This document shows, one piece after another, positions 8,530 through 14,966 of a DNA stretch of 23,104 nt; the first letter of the stretch is position 1; each line of letters starts with the position of its first letter. The notes beneath the pieces are model-generated. The model ran no database searches. It was not told the origin of the DNA and worked only from the letters and a program-made list of their open reading frames with translations. The stretch comes from a virus, in IMG/VR virus record IMGVR_UViG_3300009414_000080, positions 1-23,104 of that record; one strand, 5' to 3'. The position numbers and the translations under genes are program-made.

Positions 8530-9648
8530 TTAGGCCATTATAGCAGTCCTGTCCGTGCTATCTGCAAACACGTCAAAATATACGGACTTGTGGGTTGACC
8601 CAGAGTCTTCCAAAACTTGATAAACCAGCCGATCAACCAGATTGCCCCCTGAATCAGTTACCTGCACACTCTGCAATTTAATTTGCGGAAAAATCAAATT
8701 GAAGCCTTCATAGTGGGCAGCATCAACCAAAGCGCCCTGCACAATCATTTGAAAGGCGCAGGTGTATTGCCCCTTCAGCAATGCGGTGAAATCATCGTCT
8801 GCGTGATCCAGCTCCAGCGTTAGGGTTTGAGTGCGACCGCCCCTATTGTTATCCGATAAAACCTTACCGCCGCCGATGCGATAATTGTCGTCCGGCGCGA
8901 TATTATTGGAGAAGTCCCAAGTAGCTGACCTTAATCTTGACGCGATGTCGTGCGCGGTTGCACCGTTAGCCGCAATATCTGGTGCGCCGGGGGCGAGGTT
9001 TTGACTCCGATTGCCAGCCGTTTCTATTGTGCCGGTCAATGCGTTGATGTTATCCGCAGGAGGATCACCAGACTCAATAAGCAAATACGCTCCAGCCGAG
9101 GCCGCATTTAGTTGTGTTTCTGCGTGCTCCGTTTGCGCTGAGCCTGCGGCGGCACGAGTGCCAGATGCGATAATGTTAGTATTTAGCGATACAAACCGAT
9201 TCGCCCCCTGCTGAACAGAAAGGGAAAAACTATTAATCATCCCGCCCGTATATTTGTATTTTAGACTGGTGTCGAGCCAAAATTCAAAAGTGAAAGAATT
9301 AGTTGACCCGTCATTGTCTACCGGAGTGCAGGCGTATTGATAAATCTTTGTTGCTCCCGACGCGGCAGCCTGAGCTACAGCGCCCAATCCATAGGCACCC
9401 ACCCAGAGCAAAGGCGTCGGCTTTACCCTATTAATTCCAACATCTAAACTGACCGACTGGGCGAATACCTCCTGATCCGTAGCCTCCTCCTTGCCGCCGG
9501 TCAGGTCTTGGTCATTGATGACCTGAACATTTTCCTGCGGTATGGAGCCGATATTAACATTAATCAATTCATCCAGCGCGGCAGCCGAATCGTAGGTAGA
9601 TTCCTTTGCTGCGAGGGATACGTTTAGTTGAGTTTTGCGGCTTAACAT
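8530..9648 (-). CDS. Major tail tube protein (372 aa)
   Basis: The start is ATG 9648 with an ideal CGGAGG 6 bases upstream, matching high expression. The N-terminus (MLSRKTQLNVSLAAKEST) is the kind seen in long tail tube proteins that begin by naming beta strands and then a GSIPQENVQV segment. It contains alternating polar beta strands throughout (SFTFEFWLDTSLKYKYTGGMINSFSLSV, RTQTLTLELDHADDDFTALLKGQYTCAFQMIVQGA), a pattern typical of tube subunits with duplicated domains: a first half about 1-180 and a second about 240-372, joined by an Ala/Asn-rich linker. The position after the tail terminator and before the chaperones agrees. At 372 residues it is longer than lambda V (246), consistent with two related halves or an added domain. 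Confidence 0.75.
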   Translation of the reverse strand: MLSRKTQLNVSLAAKESTYDSAAALDELINVNIGSIPQENVQVINDQDLTGGKEEATDQEVFAQSVSLDVGINRVKPTPLLWVGAYGLGAVAQAAASGATKIYQYACTPVDNDGSTNSFTFEFWLDTSLKYKYTGGMINSFSLSVQQGANRFVSLNTNIIASGTRAAAGSAQTEHAETQLNAASAGAYLLIESGDPPADNINALTGTIETAGNRSQNLAPGAPDIAANGATAHDIASRLRSATWDFSNNIAPDDNYRIGGGKVLSDNNRGGRTQTLTLELDHADDDFTALLKGQYTCAFQMIVQGALVDAAHYEGFNLIFPQIKLQSVQVTDSGGNLVDRLVYQVLEDSGSTHKSVYFDVFADSTDRTAIMA

Positions 9649-9649
9649 C

Positions 9650-10171
9650 TTAATCCTCCGTTATAGTAAAATCTATTGAGATATTGAAAGTCAAAACGGC
9701 AACCCCTCGCAGCCCTTGGGTTTCCTCCAGCGCCGCGCTGCCAATTGCCGTTCCTGCCTTCTCGACTACTACCGAGCCGGAAACCGCGTCTGACAAGTCA
9801 GCCGTGACGGCTGATAGTTGCTTTGCGGCCAAATGCTGCTGCTGCATTACGCGCTCTATCCTGGCCGCGTAATATTTCACCGTCTTTTTAACATTGATAA
9901 GACGGCCCCCGGTGACACATACCAAAACAAGGGCCATATAAGTCGCCCTGTCCTGGCCCGTTGAAGCCTCCGCTTGTCCGCTCAAGTCCACTGTCACGGC
10001 TACCGCCGGAAGTTCATTCTCATTATAATCCCCCGCGTCCTCTCGCAGCTCCTGTTCCCATTTTTTAATCGCCAGCGCGCCGCCAGTGCCGAGCCTTGCG
10101 TCTGCCTGGAGGGATTCGATTACATGCTCGGCGATTACGTTATAGGTATCGTCGCTATTAAAGGCGCTCAT
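9650..10171 (-). CDS. Tail terminator / tail completion protein (173 aa)
   Basis: ATG 10171 overlaps the preceding TGA (ATGA). The order connector, gp10-like protein, this gene, then tail tube is where siphoviruses encode the tail terminator (lambda gpU type) that caps the tube and joins it to the head. The middle has LPAVAVTVDLSGQAEAS and YMALVLVCVTGG, then a helix (TVKYYAARIERVMQQQHLAAK), and a final strand VLTFNISIDFTIT. This alternation of a beta sheet with a helix fits that small family. Assignment is mainly by position and shape. The end lies 1 bp before the tail tube start. Confidence 0.6.
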   Translation of the reverse strand: MSAFNSDDTYNVIAEHVIESLQADARLGTGGALAIKKWEQELREDAGDYNENELPAVAVTVDLSGQAEASTGQDRATYMALVLVCVTGGRLINVKKTVKYYAARIERVMQQQHLAAKQLSAVTADLSDAVSGSVVVEKAGTAIGSAALEETQGLRGVAVLTFNISIDFTITED

Positions 10172-10683
10172 GTCACCGTCTTCTTTAGATGCCGCAAAGC
10201 AATCTTTAAAAGCTGGTTCGCATCCTGGGGGACATCAAAAAACAGAAAAGGCCGCATTGCATTCTGTTCCGCGGCATATCTCACGCCCTGCGGCCCCAGT
10301 TCTATCTTGTCATTGCCCAGGAACATGGTCAGGGCGGCCCGTGAGCGCATCGTGCCGAGATCCTGCATTATGGAGTCACCCTCTTTTACAAACTGCCCAG
10401 AGGGGCGCTTGCGGCCTTGTACAGTGCCGCCGCCGTGCAGCTTCGGCACGCCGCCCCAGGCTGGCACCGTAACGCCATCTGTCTTTCGCGTGTACTGCGG
10501 CGCAAAGTAGCTCCACGTCACGCCGCGGAAGCTGCCCCCGTGCCGGAGCTTTATAAAAGTATTATCCGTGACCTGTCGCATATATACGCCGAACTCCTTG
10601 AAAACAGCACGGCCTGTCCCCAGAGCAGTATCAACCTGTTTTAAAAGTTTTTTGACGGCTTCGTCTTGGACGTGTAAATCCAT
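10168..10683 (-). CDS. Head-tail joining protein, gp10 / virion morphogenesis-like (171 aa)
   Basis: ATG 10683 overlaps the previous TGA (TGATG), so it is translationally coupled. An N-terminal helix (VKKLLKQVDTALG) is followed by a middle Gly/Arg-rich part (RHGGSFRGVTWSYFAPQYTRK) and then RSRAALTMFLGNDKIELGPQGVRYAAEQNAMRPFLFFD. The last segment closely follows the 'YAAIHQ...RPFLG' ending typical of Mu gpG/phage virion morphogenesis and HK97 gp10-like neck proteins. It would be located at the head-tail interface. Which of the two families it belongs to is not settled. Confidence 0.65.
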   Translation of the reverse strand: MDLHVQDEAVKKLLKQVDTALGTGRAVFKEFGVYMRQVTDNTFIKLRHGGSFRGVTWSYFAPQYTRKTDGVTVPAWGGVPKLHGGGTVQGRKRPSGQFVKEGDSIMQDLGTMRSRAALTMFLGNDKIELGPQGVRYAAEQNAMRPFLFFDVPQDANQLLKIALRHLKKTVT

Positions 10684-11336
10684 CAGCGCACCAGCCGAGC
10701 CTCGCCTACCATAAAGTCGAAAGGCGCAGAATACGCCGAGTCATCAGCCCACGGAGTCCGAGGCCAGGGAGCCGCCTGTGCGGGGCCGCCAGAGGCGGGA
10801 ACTTGTATAAGCTCTTTCGCGTAGCTTTTCGCCGCTGCCGCTGCTTCATTGAGTGGATTATCTCGCAAGATGGAAAAAGCCAAGCCGACCCCAAACCAGC
10901 GCGCCGCCTCTTGAATGAGCGCTGGCGTACCAAAAAACAGCCGCGCATTATCGGGGAAGTCGTCCCGTGCCGCCATATTCCATTCGGGAGGATTAGACTC
11001 ATAGGTGACCACATTGGCCGAATAGGCTGAAACTTTATACAGGACATTTTGGTGCTCGACCCGGAACCAATCGCCCACAGCAGGCGCATTTGAGCCGCCG
11101 TCAACGGTCACGCTTTCATCCCCTGCGGCGTGGTTCGTCTGGTTTACAGCCCATTCCTCAGCCGCTGCGGCTATATTGGGGAAAGGCGCAAACTCTGGAT
11201 ACACCGAGTCAATCCACTCCCGCGCAGGCGCTCGGATCTTAGTGTCCCGCTTCGCTGAGGTGTCAATCTCCGAATCCGTCAGATCCGGCAGCAAATCGGT
11301 CAACTGTGCATCAGTGCAGTAATAGATAGAGGCCAT
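10683..11336 (-). CDS. Head-tail connector / head completion protein (217 aa)
   Basis: ATG 11336 shares its A with the preceding TAA (TAATG). The product begins MASIYYCTDAQLTDLLPDLTDSEID, a motif order (an early 'hhT..dL...lp..t...') common in adaptor proteins of the gp6/gp15 type, which dock beneath the portal. A middle beta region (VGDWFRVEHQNVLYKVSAY) and an Ala-rich helix (EAAAAAKSYAKELIQ) follow. The N-terminal helical part plus position after the coat gene supports the call. The inserted beta segment at about 78-115 makes it longer than the usual 100-150 residue adaptor. Confidence 0.6.
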   Translation of the reverse strand: MASIYYCTDAQLTDLLPDLTDSEIDTSAKRDTKIRAPAREWIDSVYPEFAPFPNIAAAAEEWAVNQTNHAAGDESVTVDGGSNAPAVGDWFRVEHQNVLYKVSAYSANVVTYESNPPEWNMAARDDFPDNARLFFGTPALIQEAARWFGVGLAFSILRDNPLNEAAAAAKSYAKELIQVPASGGPAQAAPWPRTPWADDSAYSAPFDFMVGEARLVR

Positions 11337-11518
11337 TATTCGTCGGCTTTCTTCTTAGGTCGCCCGCGCTTAACTGCCTTTTTTTCTACCGGCGGAGAGC
11401 CTGCGCTATACTCTGTCATAGTCGCAGGATCAAAATCCTCAGCGTTTATCAATGCGAAATCGTCCCCGTCTTGGATTTTGATTGTGGGCTTCCGGGATTT
11501 ATTGCCTATCCAGTCCAT
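11336..11518 (-). CDS. Small protein with basic AT-hook-like tail (60 aa)
   Basis: ATG 11518 has AAGGA 8 bases upstream. The product is acidic in the middle (DDFALINAEDFDPATMTEY) and ends in a basic stretch, KKAVKRGRPKKK, containing GRP as in AT-hooks. Many phages place a 50-80 residue protein of unknown function directly after the major capsid gene; I do not recognise this one further. Its stop overlaps the next start, so it is part of the head-tail operon. Confidence 0.6.
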   Translation of the reverse strand: MDWIGNKSRKPTIKIQDGDDFALINAEDFDPATMTEYSAGSPPVEKKAVKRGRPKKKADE

Positions 11519-11546
11519 ATATAGAATCCTTAAAAGCGTTTAAAGT

Positions 11547-11583
11547 GCCGGAGGGAAAGAGGCTCGAATTCTCCCCCTCCGGC
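11547..11583 (-). terminator. Hairpin after the coat gene (possible attenuator)
   Basis: A perfect 9-bp stem, GCCGGAGGG with CCCTCCGGC (11547-11555 and 11575-11583), has a 19-base loop and lies between the coat stop (11617) and the next start (11518). No long T run follows on the minus strand (it reads ACTTTAAACGC), so this is likely a partial terminator or an RNA-stability structure that lowers expression after the coat gene. Confidence 0.55.
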
Positions 11584-11616
11584 GGAATCCCTTGCGTGAC
11601 GGCATCAAGGGAGAGA

Positions 11617-12786
11617 TTACCCCAGAATCCGACAGGCCAGAGCCGGACGGATACATTTGACGCCATACAATACATCCCACCGCCAAGTCGTCTGATAGTA
11701 TTCCTCAGTGACCTTGAGGCGAAGGCTGACGCCGGTTTCCGGGTCAGTAATGGAAGAGCCACTGTCAAGGCCCGTGCCAGCTATCGGAGCAAACGCCAGA
11801 GCAAAGGCGTTCCGATGAAAGGCCAGATTGGCGACGTGATCCGCGGCGAAAGTGATAACCGCATTATCATCAAAGCCGCCCGTCGGAGCTGCCGGGGAAA
11901 AATTAACGGCTGCAATTGCGTTGCCGCTGGCCGTCTGGGTGCCATTGGTGACGATAAAATAACCTGATACACCGGCTACCGTGAACACGTCCCCATCAAC
12001 CAGGGTGCCACTCAGAGAGCTATCGTCAATAGCCATCGTGGTAGCGTCAGCCGATACAGCGCCGTTGACCTTGGCCAGCTTGCCGGACCCATTGGTCAGC
12101 GTGCCGCCGGTAAAGCTTCGGACGTTCTGATTGACAAGCCAAGTTGACCCCATCTTCCGGCCTATTTCGCCCTCTATCATACCCGCAGCGTCGCCGCGGC
12201 GGTCTGCGTCTGTAAACTGCGTCAGGCTGCTCAGGTTGCCCTCAGCGTCCTCATCAATCACGCAGTATATATCAGGGCCAAACCGCGCCAAGCCTTGGCG
12301 GAGGACCTTCCTCGCGCCCTTCTGCCAATTAGTCTGAAAAGCGGACTCACTTGCAAAAGGAGTCGTCCCGGCGGTGCCTATGTGATTATAGACGCCGGAA
12401 TCCGCGGTAGCAGTGTCGAGGAGGTCTGCATCAATCTGATTTGCCAGCGCCCGAACAGCCTCGCCCGCTTGAGAATTGACAAAGTTGCCCTTATTGATTT
12501 CCAACTCGTCTTTATTCGACATCTGGAAATCGGTTTTCTTCCACTTATCAAGCGGAATAGTGACCGTGGTGGGTGTGGTGTCAGTGTTTGCCGGTGGCGT
12601 ATTACTGGGAGAAACCGCGGCAACTGTTTGCGCTATAGGTTGAGGAATGGTAATAGTGTCGCCGACCTCTCGCGCCTGAGCCGAATATGAGGTATTGACA
12701 GCCCGAAGAGTCGCGCAGGATTCGCGCAAAACCTCCAGCCCAGAGGCCAGAATAGTCGGGATAATGGAAGTAAAAGTATTAGCCAT
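11617..12786 (-). CDS. Major capsid (coat) protein, P22-like (389 aa)
   Basis: This is the shell subunit assembled on the scaffold. I chose ATG 12786 (MANTFTSIIP) because it gives the standard 'MANT..' start; an in-frame TTG at 12795 would add three residues. The N-terminal part with ILASGLEVLRESCATLRAVNTSY then VGDTITIPQP is the pattern of the P22 coat family (gene 5-like) in many siphoviruses. Residues about 235-300 form a beta-rich insert (SADATTMAIDDSSLSGTLVDGDVFTVAGVSGYF) like the P22 'insertion' domain. After it comes NLAFHRNAFALAFAPI, a family signature near the C-terminus, and the end ETGVSLRLKVTEEYYQTTWRWDVLYGVKCIRP. Position after the scaffold gene agrees. Length is near P22 coat (430). 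Confidence 0.85.
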   Translation of the reverse strand: MANTFTSIIPTILASGLEVLRESCATLRAVNTSYSAQAREVGDTITIPQPIAQTVAAVSPSNTPPANTDTTPTTVTIPLDKWKKTDFQMSNKDELEINKGNFVNSQAGEAVRALANQIDADLLDTATADSGVYNHIGTAGTTPFASESAFQTNWQKGARKVLRQGLARFGPDIYCVIDEDAEGNLSSLTQFTDADRRGDAAGMIEGEIGRKMGSTWLVNQNVRSFTGGTLTNGSGKLAKVNGAVSADATTMAIDDSSLSGTLVDGDVFTVAGVSGYFIVTNGTQTASGNAIAAVNFSPAAPTGGFDDNAVITFAADHVANLAFHRNAFALAFAPIAGTGLDSGSSITDPETGVSLRLKVTEEYYQTTWRWDVLYGVKCIRPALACRILG

Positions 12787-12815
12787 GAGGTCCAAGTCCT
12801 ATTTTTAGAGATTAA

Positions 12816-12838
12816 GGTTGACATAATACGGATCAACC
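12816..12838. promoter_or_regulatory. 6-bp inverted repeat before the coat gene
   Basis: GGTTGA (12816-12821) and TCAACC (12833-12838) form a perfect inverted repeat with an 11-base spacer, about 30 bp upstream of the coat start in the minus-strand leader. It could be an operator or a leader stem; nothing more can be said. Confidence 0.3.
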
Positions 12839-12884
12839 GAAATCCCCCGGACCTCGGGCGACTGCCCCCGGCAGCCTGTGCTAC

Positions 12885-12919
12885 TTTCCGCTAATGGCCC
12901 CCCGGACCCCTTGCGGAAA
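12885..12919 (-). terminator. Hairpin directly after the scaffold stop
   Basis: TTTCCGC (12885-12891) pairs with GCGGAAA (12913-12919), a 7-bp stem starting 2 bases after the scaffold TAG on the minus strand. The loop includes a further GC-rich stem (GGTCC with GGGCC, one G-T pair). A second small hairpin, CTGCC-CCC-GGCAG, lies at 12862-12874. There is no T run, so partial termination, or RNA processing that separates scaffold from coat messages, is more likely than full termination. Confidence 0.5.
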
Positions 12920-12921
12920 TA

Positions 12922-13590
12922 CTACGCGGCATCCGGCTCATAACCGCGCACAACTACGGAGCCGTCTTTAATCTGGGCTATATGCTGTCCCATTTCCTCC
13001 GGCTCAATTATGCGCGGTGAACCATTCCGAACACCGCGCCCTTCTTCTCCTCCACCTCCCCCGGAAGCGGAAAAATAAAAGGGCTTGTCAGTTCCTAACT
13101 GCTTAAAATATTCATCAATGCCGAGGTTTTCCCCGGCTTTATCTTTTGATAACTGCACTTGATCATTTATAATACACACCGGCGCGCCATCCTGTAGCTG
13201 CCAATCTGCGCTGGCCCTGGCAACAACGTCGTCAACGGCCTCGGGCCTCACGCCGGAAGCGGTAGCGGATGACCTGAGCCGGTCGGTGACTTGCAGTGTG
13301 ACGAGCTGAGATTCAAGGCCCTCATTCGCGCCCTGGAGCGCCTGGAAACGCTTGTCAAAATCGGCAGTCAATGCCGCCCGCTGTTTCTCAAGCGCCTCTT
13401 CAACGTCCCCGGATTTAATCAGCTCCTGAGTTTCAAGGTCTTTTTTCTGCTGCAATAACGCCCGCACCTCGTCGGGATTAATGCCCTCAAACTCATCCAG
13501 AGTCCGCGCTTGTTCAATATTGCGGCCCCTGAATTCCGAAACCTGATCCTCAAGTTTTTTGATCTTTTCCACTGCTTCGTCTAATTCCAT
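12922..13590 (-). CDS. Capsid scaffolding protein (222 aa)
   Basis: ATG 13590 is preceded by GGGGGG, a weak Shine-Dalgarno. The product is strongly helical and acidic, with a coiled coil at about 1-100 (ELDEAVEKIKKLEDQVSEFRG, EALEKQRAALTADFDKRFQAL), then VTDRLRSSATASGVRPEAVDDVVARA, a segment characteristic of phage scaffolding proteins of the 'phage_GP20/scaffold' kind. A Gly-rich linker (SASGGGGGEEGRG) follows, and then a short conserved-looking C-terminal tail. Directly upstream of the coat gene is the normal place. It would form the core on which coat subunits assemble and then leave. It appears to have its own promoter at 13614-13642. Confidence 0.82.
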   Translation of the reverse strand: MELDEAVEKIKKLEDQVSEFRGRNIEQARTLDEFEGINPDEVRALLQQKKDLETQELIKSGDVEEALEKQRAALTADFDKRFQALQGANEGLESQLVTLQVTDRLRSSATASGVRPEAVDDVVARASADWQLQDGAPVCIINDQVQLSKDKAGENLGIDEYFKQLGTDKPFYFSASGGGGGEEGRGVRNGSPRIIEPEEMGQHIAQIKDGSVVVRGYEPDAA

Positions 13591-13613
13591 GCACCCCCCA
13601 AGGGTTTAATGGT

Positions 13614-13642
13614 AATATACAATACTTGTATTTTGCCCGCAA
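13614..13642 (-). promoter_or_regulatory. Promoter for scaffold and coat genes
   Basis: On the minus strand TTGCGG (13642-13637) and TATATT (13619-13614) are separated by 17 bases, 23 bases before the scaffold ATG. The -10 is identical to those of the two plus-strand promoters. Predicted start is near 13607, leaving a leader of about 17 bases. Confidence 0.55.
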
Positions 13643-13663
13643 GTTGCCGCTACGGAGCAAAAT

Positions 13664-13708
13664 AAAGCTCTTTTTATAGCCTGAAAAGGGAAAAAGTGAG
13701 CTTTTTTT
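13664..13708. terminator. Bidirectional terminator-like hairpin
   Basis: AAAGCTC (13664-13670) pairs with GAGCTTT (13698-13704), continued by TTTTT/AAAAA with a 2-base bulge. On the plus strand the stem runs into a total of seven Ts (13702-13708). On the minus strand it is followed by ATTTT. It would stop minus-strand readthrough from the portal/MuF side and plus-strand antisense transcription before the cassette promoter. Confidence 0.55.
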
Positions 13709-13739
13709 CATTTATTTGCCCTTTTCTTTGATTTTGCAC

Positions 13740-13768
13740 TTGCTATTCTATATTACATTCCATATATT
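13740..13768 (+). promoter_or_regulatory. Promoter 1 of the plus-strand cassette
   Basis: TTGCTA (13740-13745), 17 bases, TATATT (13763-13768), followed by ATAA. It lies 36 bp before the ATG at 13805. A near copy recurs at 14035-14063 in the same layout. Confidence 0.65.
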
Positions 13769-13804
13769 ATAAGCATGACACACACACACTATAAGGAGGA
13801 CAAA

Positions 13805-14026
13805 ATGGATTATAGAATCTCAGAAAAAACCTTTTCAATAATTGAAGAGGCACTCAGGAAAAGAATTATTGAGCTGGAGGAAAGAGTGGAATGCTTTGAA
13901 GAAAGATTTGACATGCCCTCTCTTAATAACGCGCGGCAAGAGCTAAAAGAAGCAAAAGCCGACTACGGGAACACCCTGGTCAGCTTGGCAAATCAAAAGT
14001 ATAACACTGGCAGCATTAAATACTAA
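13805..14026 (+). CDS. Unknown small helical protein (73 aa)
   Basis: ATG 13805 is chosen because AAGGAGG lies 5 bases upstream; the in-frame ATG at 13775 lies before the ribosome-binding site and would translate through it. The product is almost wholly alpha-helical and charged (IEEALRKRIIELEERVECFEERF, LNNARQELKEAKADYGNTL), probably a coiled coil, with no membrane segment. I do not recognise it. It is the first gene of the plus-strand cassette and has its own promoter. Confidence 0.6.
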   Translation: MDYRISEKTFSIIEEALRKRIIELEERVECFEERFDMPSLNNARQELKEAKADYGNTLVSLANQKYNTGSIKY

Positions 14027-14034
14027 TTAAACAC

Positions 14035-14063
14035 TTGCTTTTCTATATGGGATGGCATATATT
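14035..14063 (+). promoter_or_regulatory. Promoter 2 of the plus-strand cassette
   Basis: TTGCTT (14035-14040), 17 bases, TATATT (14058-14063), followed by ATAA. Over the 39-base promoter block (13737-13775 and 14032-14070) most positions match copy 1, including all of the -10 and its flanks. The start site would be near 14070. Confidence 0.65.
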
Positions 14064-14070
14064 ATAAAGA

Positions 14071-14095
14071 CGGCCCCAGGACGATCCTGGGGCCG
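14071..14095 (+). promoter_or_regulatory. 11-bp hairpin at the predicted 5' end of the DUF932 message
   Basis: CGGCCCCAGGA (14071-14081) pairs perfectly with TCCTGGGGCCG (14085-14095) around a 3-base loop. It begins about 7 bases after the -10 element, so it would form the very 5' end of the RNA, before the (AC)n leader. 5'-terminal stems are known to slow RNase E-dependent decay (ompA type). Confidence 0.6.
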
Positions 14096-14123
14096 CACAC
14101 ACACACACTATAAGGAGAAACTA

Positions 14124-14909
14124 ATGGTTAATATAATGGAAAGCACCGCACGGGGCCATAGGGCCGCACAATTTGAGGATCTGGGAAGTATGCCCGTTTT
14201 AACCGAGGCCAGCAGCACTTATACACCGCTGCCTCATCTGGACTTTGCCATGAATGTCCACCGCATCGGCGAAGAGATCCTCGGCCCCAAGGGCTTTAGC
14301 CTTAACGGCGCACAGTACACCGTTAGCGCCGATATGGGAAAACTTTACATGGCCCAAGCCTTTGATCATGACGACCGGGAGGATTTGAAGTTGATGGTGG
14401 CAGGCCGGAACAGCACGGATAAGTCCATGATGGCCGCGGTGGCTGTTGGCGCACAGGTTACTATCTGCACCAACGGTATTATAAGCGGGGAAATTTCGGT
14501 CATGCGGAAGCACACCGGGGACGTATTCCGCTACTTGGAGGATAATTTGATCCTCTCTTTTCACCGCGCGACGGCAGGCTGGAATGACCTGCAAGCGGAT
14601 ATTGAGAAGTTTAAGGAAACGCCCCTGGATGACCGCGAAGCCTATCGCATTATTGGCGAAATGTGGGGCGATAATATCCTACTCCCCAATCACCTCAACA
14701 AAGTGCGGAAGCACTGGCACGAGGACGACGACTTTGCCGACAAGTCTTTGTGGAGCCTGTACAACGCCGCCACAGAGGCTTTTAAGGGCCTGCCGCCCCA
14801 GAAGATCATGCAGTCGCACCTTGCACTTCACACCTTCGCACGGGAGCAGGTGACGCCTGAAACGCCTGAAACCGCCCACTTCAGCGTCGGCGAGGCGCTG
14901 AATAATTAA
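14124..14909 (+). CDS. DUF932 / phage-plasmid-like protein (261 aa)
   Basis: ATG 14124 is preceded by AAGGAG at 6 bases; the upstream in-frame ATG at 14052 is inside the promoter and is rejected. The middle contains AGRNSTDKSMMAAVAVGAQV followed by TICTNGIISGEI, matching the DUF932/TIGR03299 signature (R-N-S-x-D-K...G..V..C.N). The C-terminal part has SLWSLYNAATEAFKG, the family's late 'YNA.TE..K' segment. These proteins are widespread in phages and plasmids; their biochemical role is not settled, although they often lie near replication or recombination genes. Finding one inside a head operon is unusual. No membrane segment or signal peptide is seen. Confidence 0.8.
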   Translation: MVNIMESTARGHRAAQFEDLGSMPVLTEASSTYTPLPHLDFAMNVHRIGEEILGPKGFSLNGAQYTVSADMGKLYMAQAFDHDDREDLKLMVAGRNSTDKSMMAAVAVGAQVTICTNGIISGEISVMRKHTGDVFRYLEDNLILSFHRATAGWNDLQADIEKFKETPLDDREAYRIIGEMWGDNILLPNHLNKVRKHWHEDDDFADKSLWSLYNAATEAFKGLPPQKIMQSHLALHTFAREQVTPETPETAHFSVGEALNN

Positions 14910-14913
14910 AAAC

Positions 14914-14951
14914 CGGACACCCCCCCTGCCAACCGCGGGGGGGGATGTCCG
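14914..14951 (+). terminator. GC-rich hairpin between DUF932 gene and the next gene
   Basis: CGGACA (14914-14919) pairs with TGTCCG (14946-14951), and a run of seven Cs (14920-14926) pairs with Gs 14938-14944, with one bulged A. No T run follows (GAAAAGGAG). It probably attenuates or processes the transcript; the downstream start at 14967 has its own AAGGAG. Confidence 0.5.
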
Positions 14952-14966
14952 AAAAGGAGATCTAAA

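Larger units (their letters stand above)
13778..14117 (+). repeat. Duplicated (AC)n ribosome-binding leader
   Basis: A 21-base sequence consisting of an AC dinucleotide run ending in CACTATAAGGAG occurs identically at 13778-13798 and 14097-14117, before the first two plus-strand genes. A shorter relative, ACACTATAAAGGAGG (15331-15345), precedes the fourth gene. The repeat carries the Shine-Dalgarno sequence in each case. Confidence 0.85.

Noticed and set aside
11499-11768. 89-aa minus-strand frame overlapping the end of the coat gene
   Set aside because: It overlaps the coat gene in another frame over most of its length and overlaps the next gene; no motif, so a shadow.
13778-13798. AC dinucleotide run as a microsatellite or CRISPR-like repeat
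   Set aside because: There are only two copies 319 bp apart and each sits at a ribosome-binding site; no spacers or cas genes. It is a leader duplication.
13775-13804. Upstream ATG at 13775 as start of the first cassette gene
   Set aside because: The ribosome-binding site AAGGAGG lies after it and 5 bases before ATG 13805.
14052-14123. ATG at 14052 as start of the DUF932 gene
   Set aside because: It lies inside the promoter copy and would translate through the hairpin and ribosome-binding site; ATG 14124 has the proper spacing.
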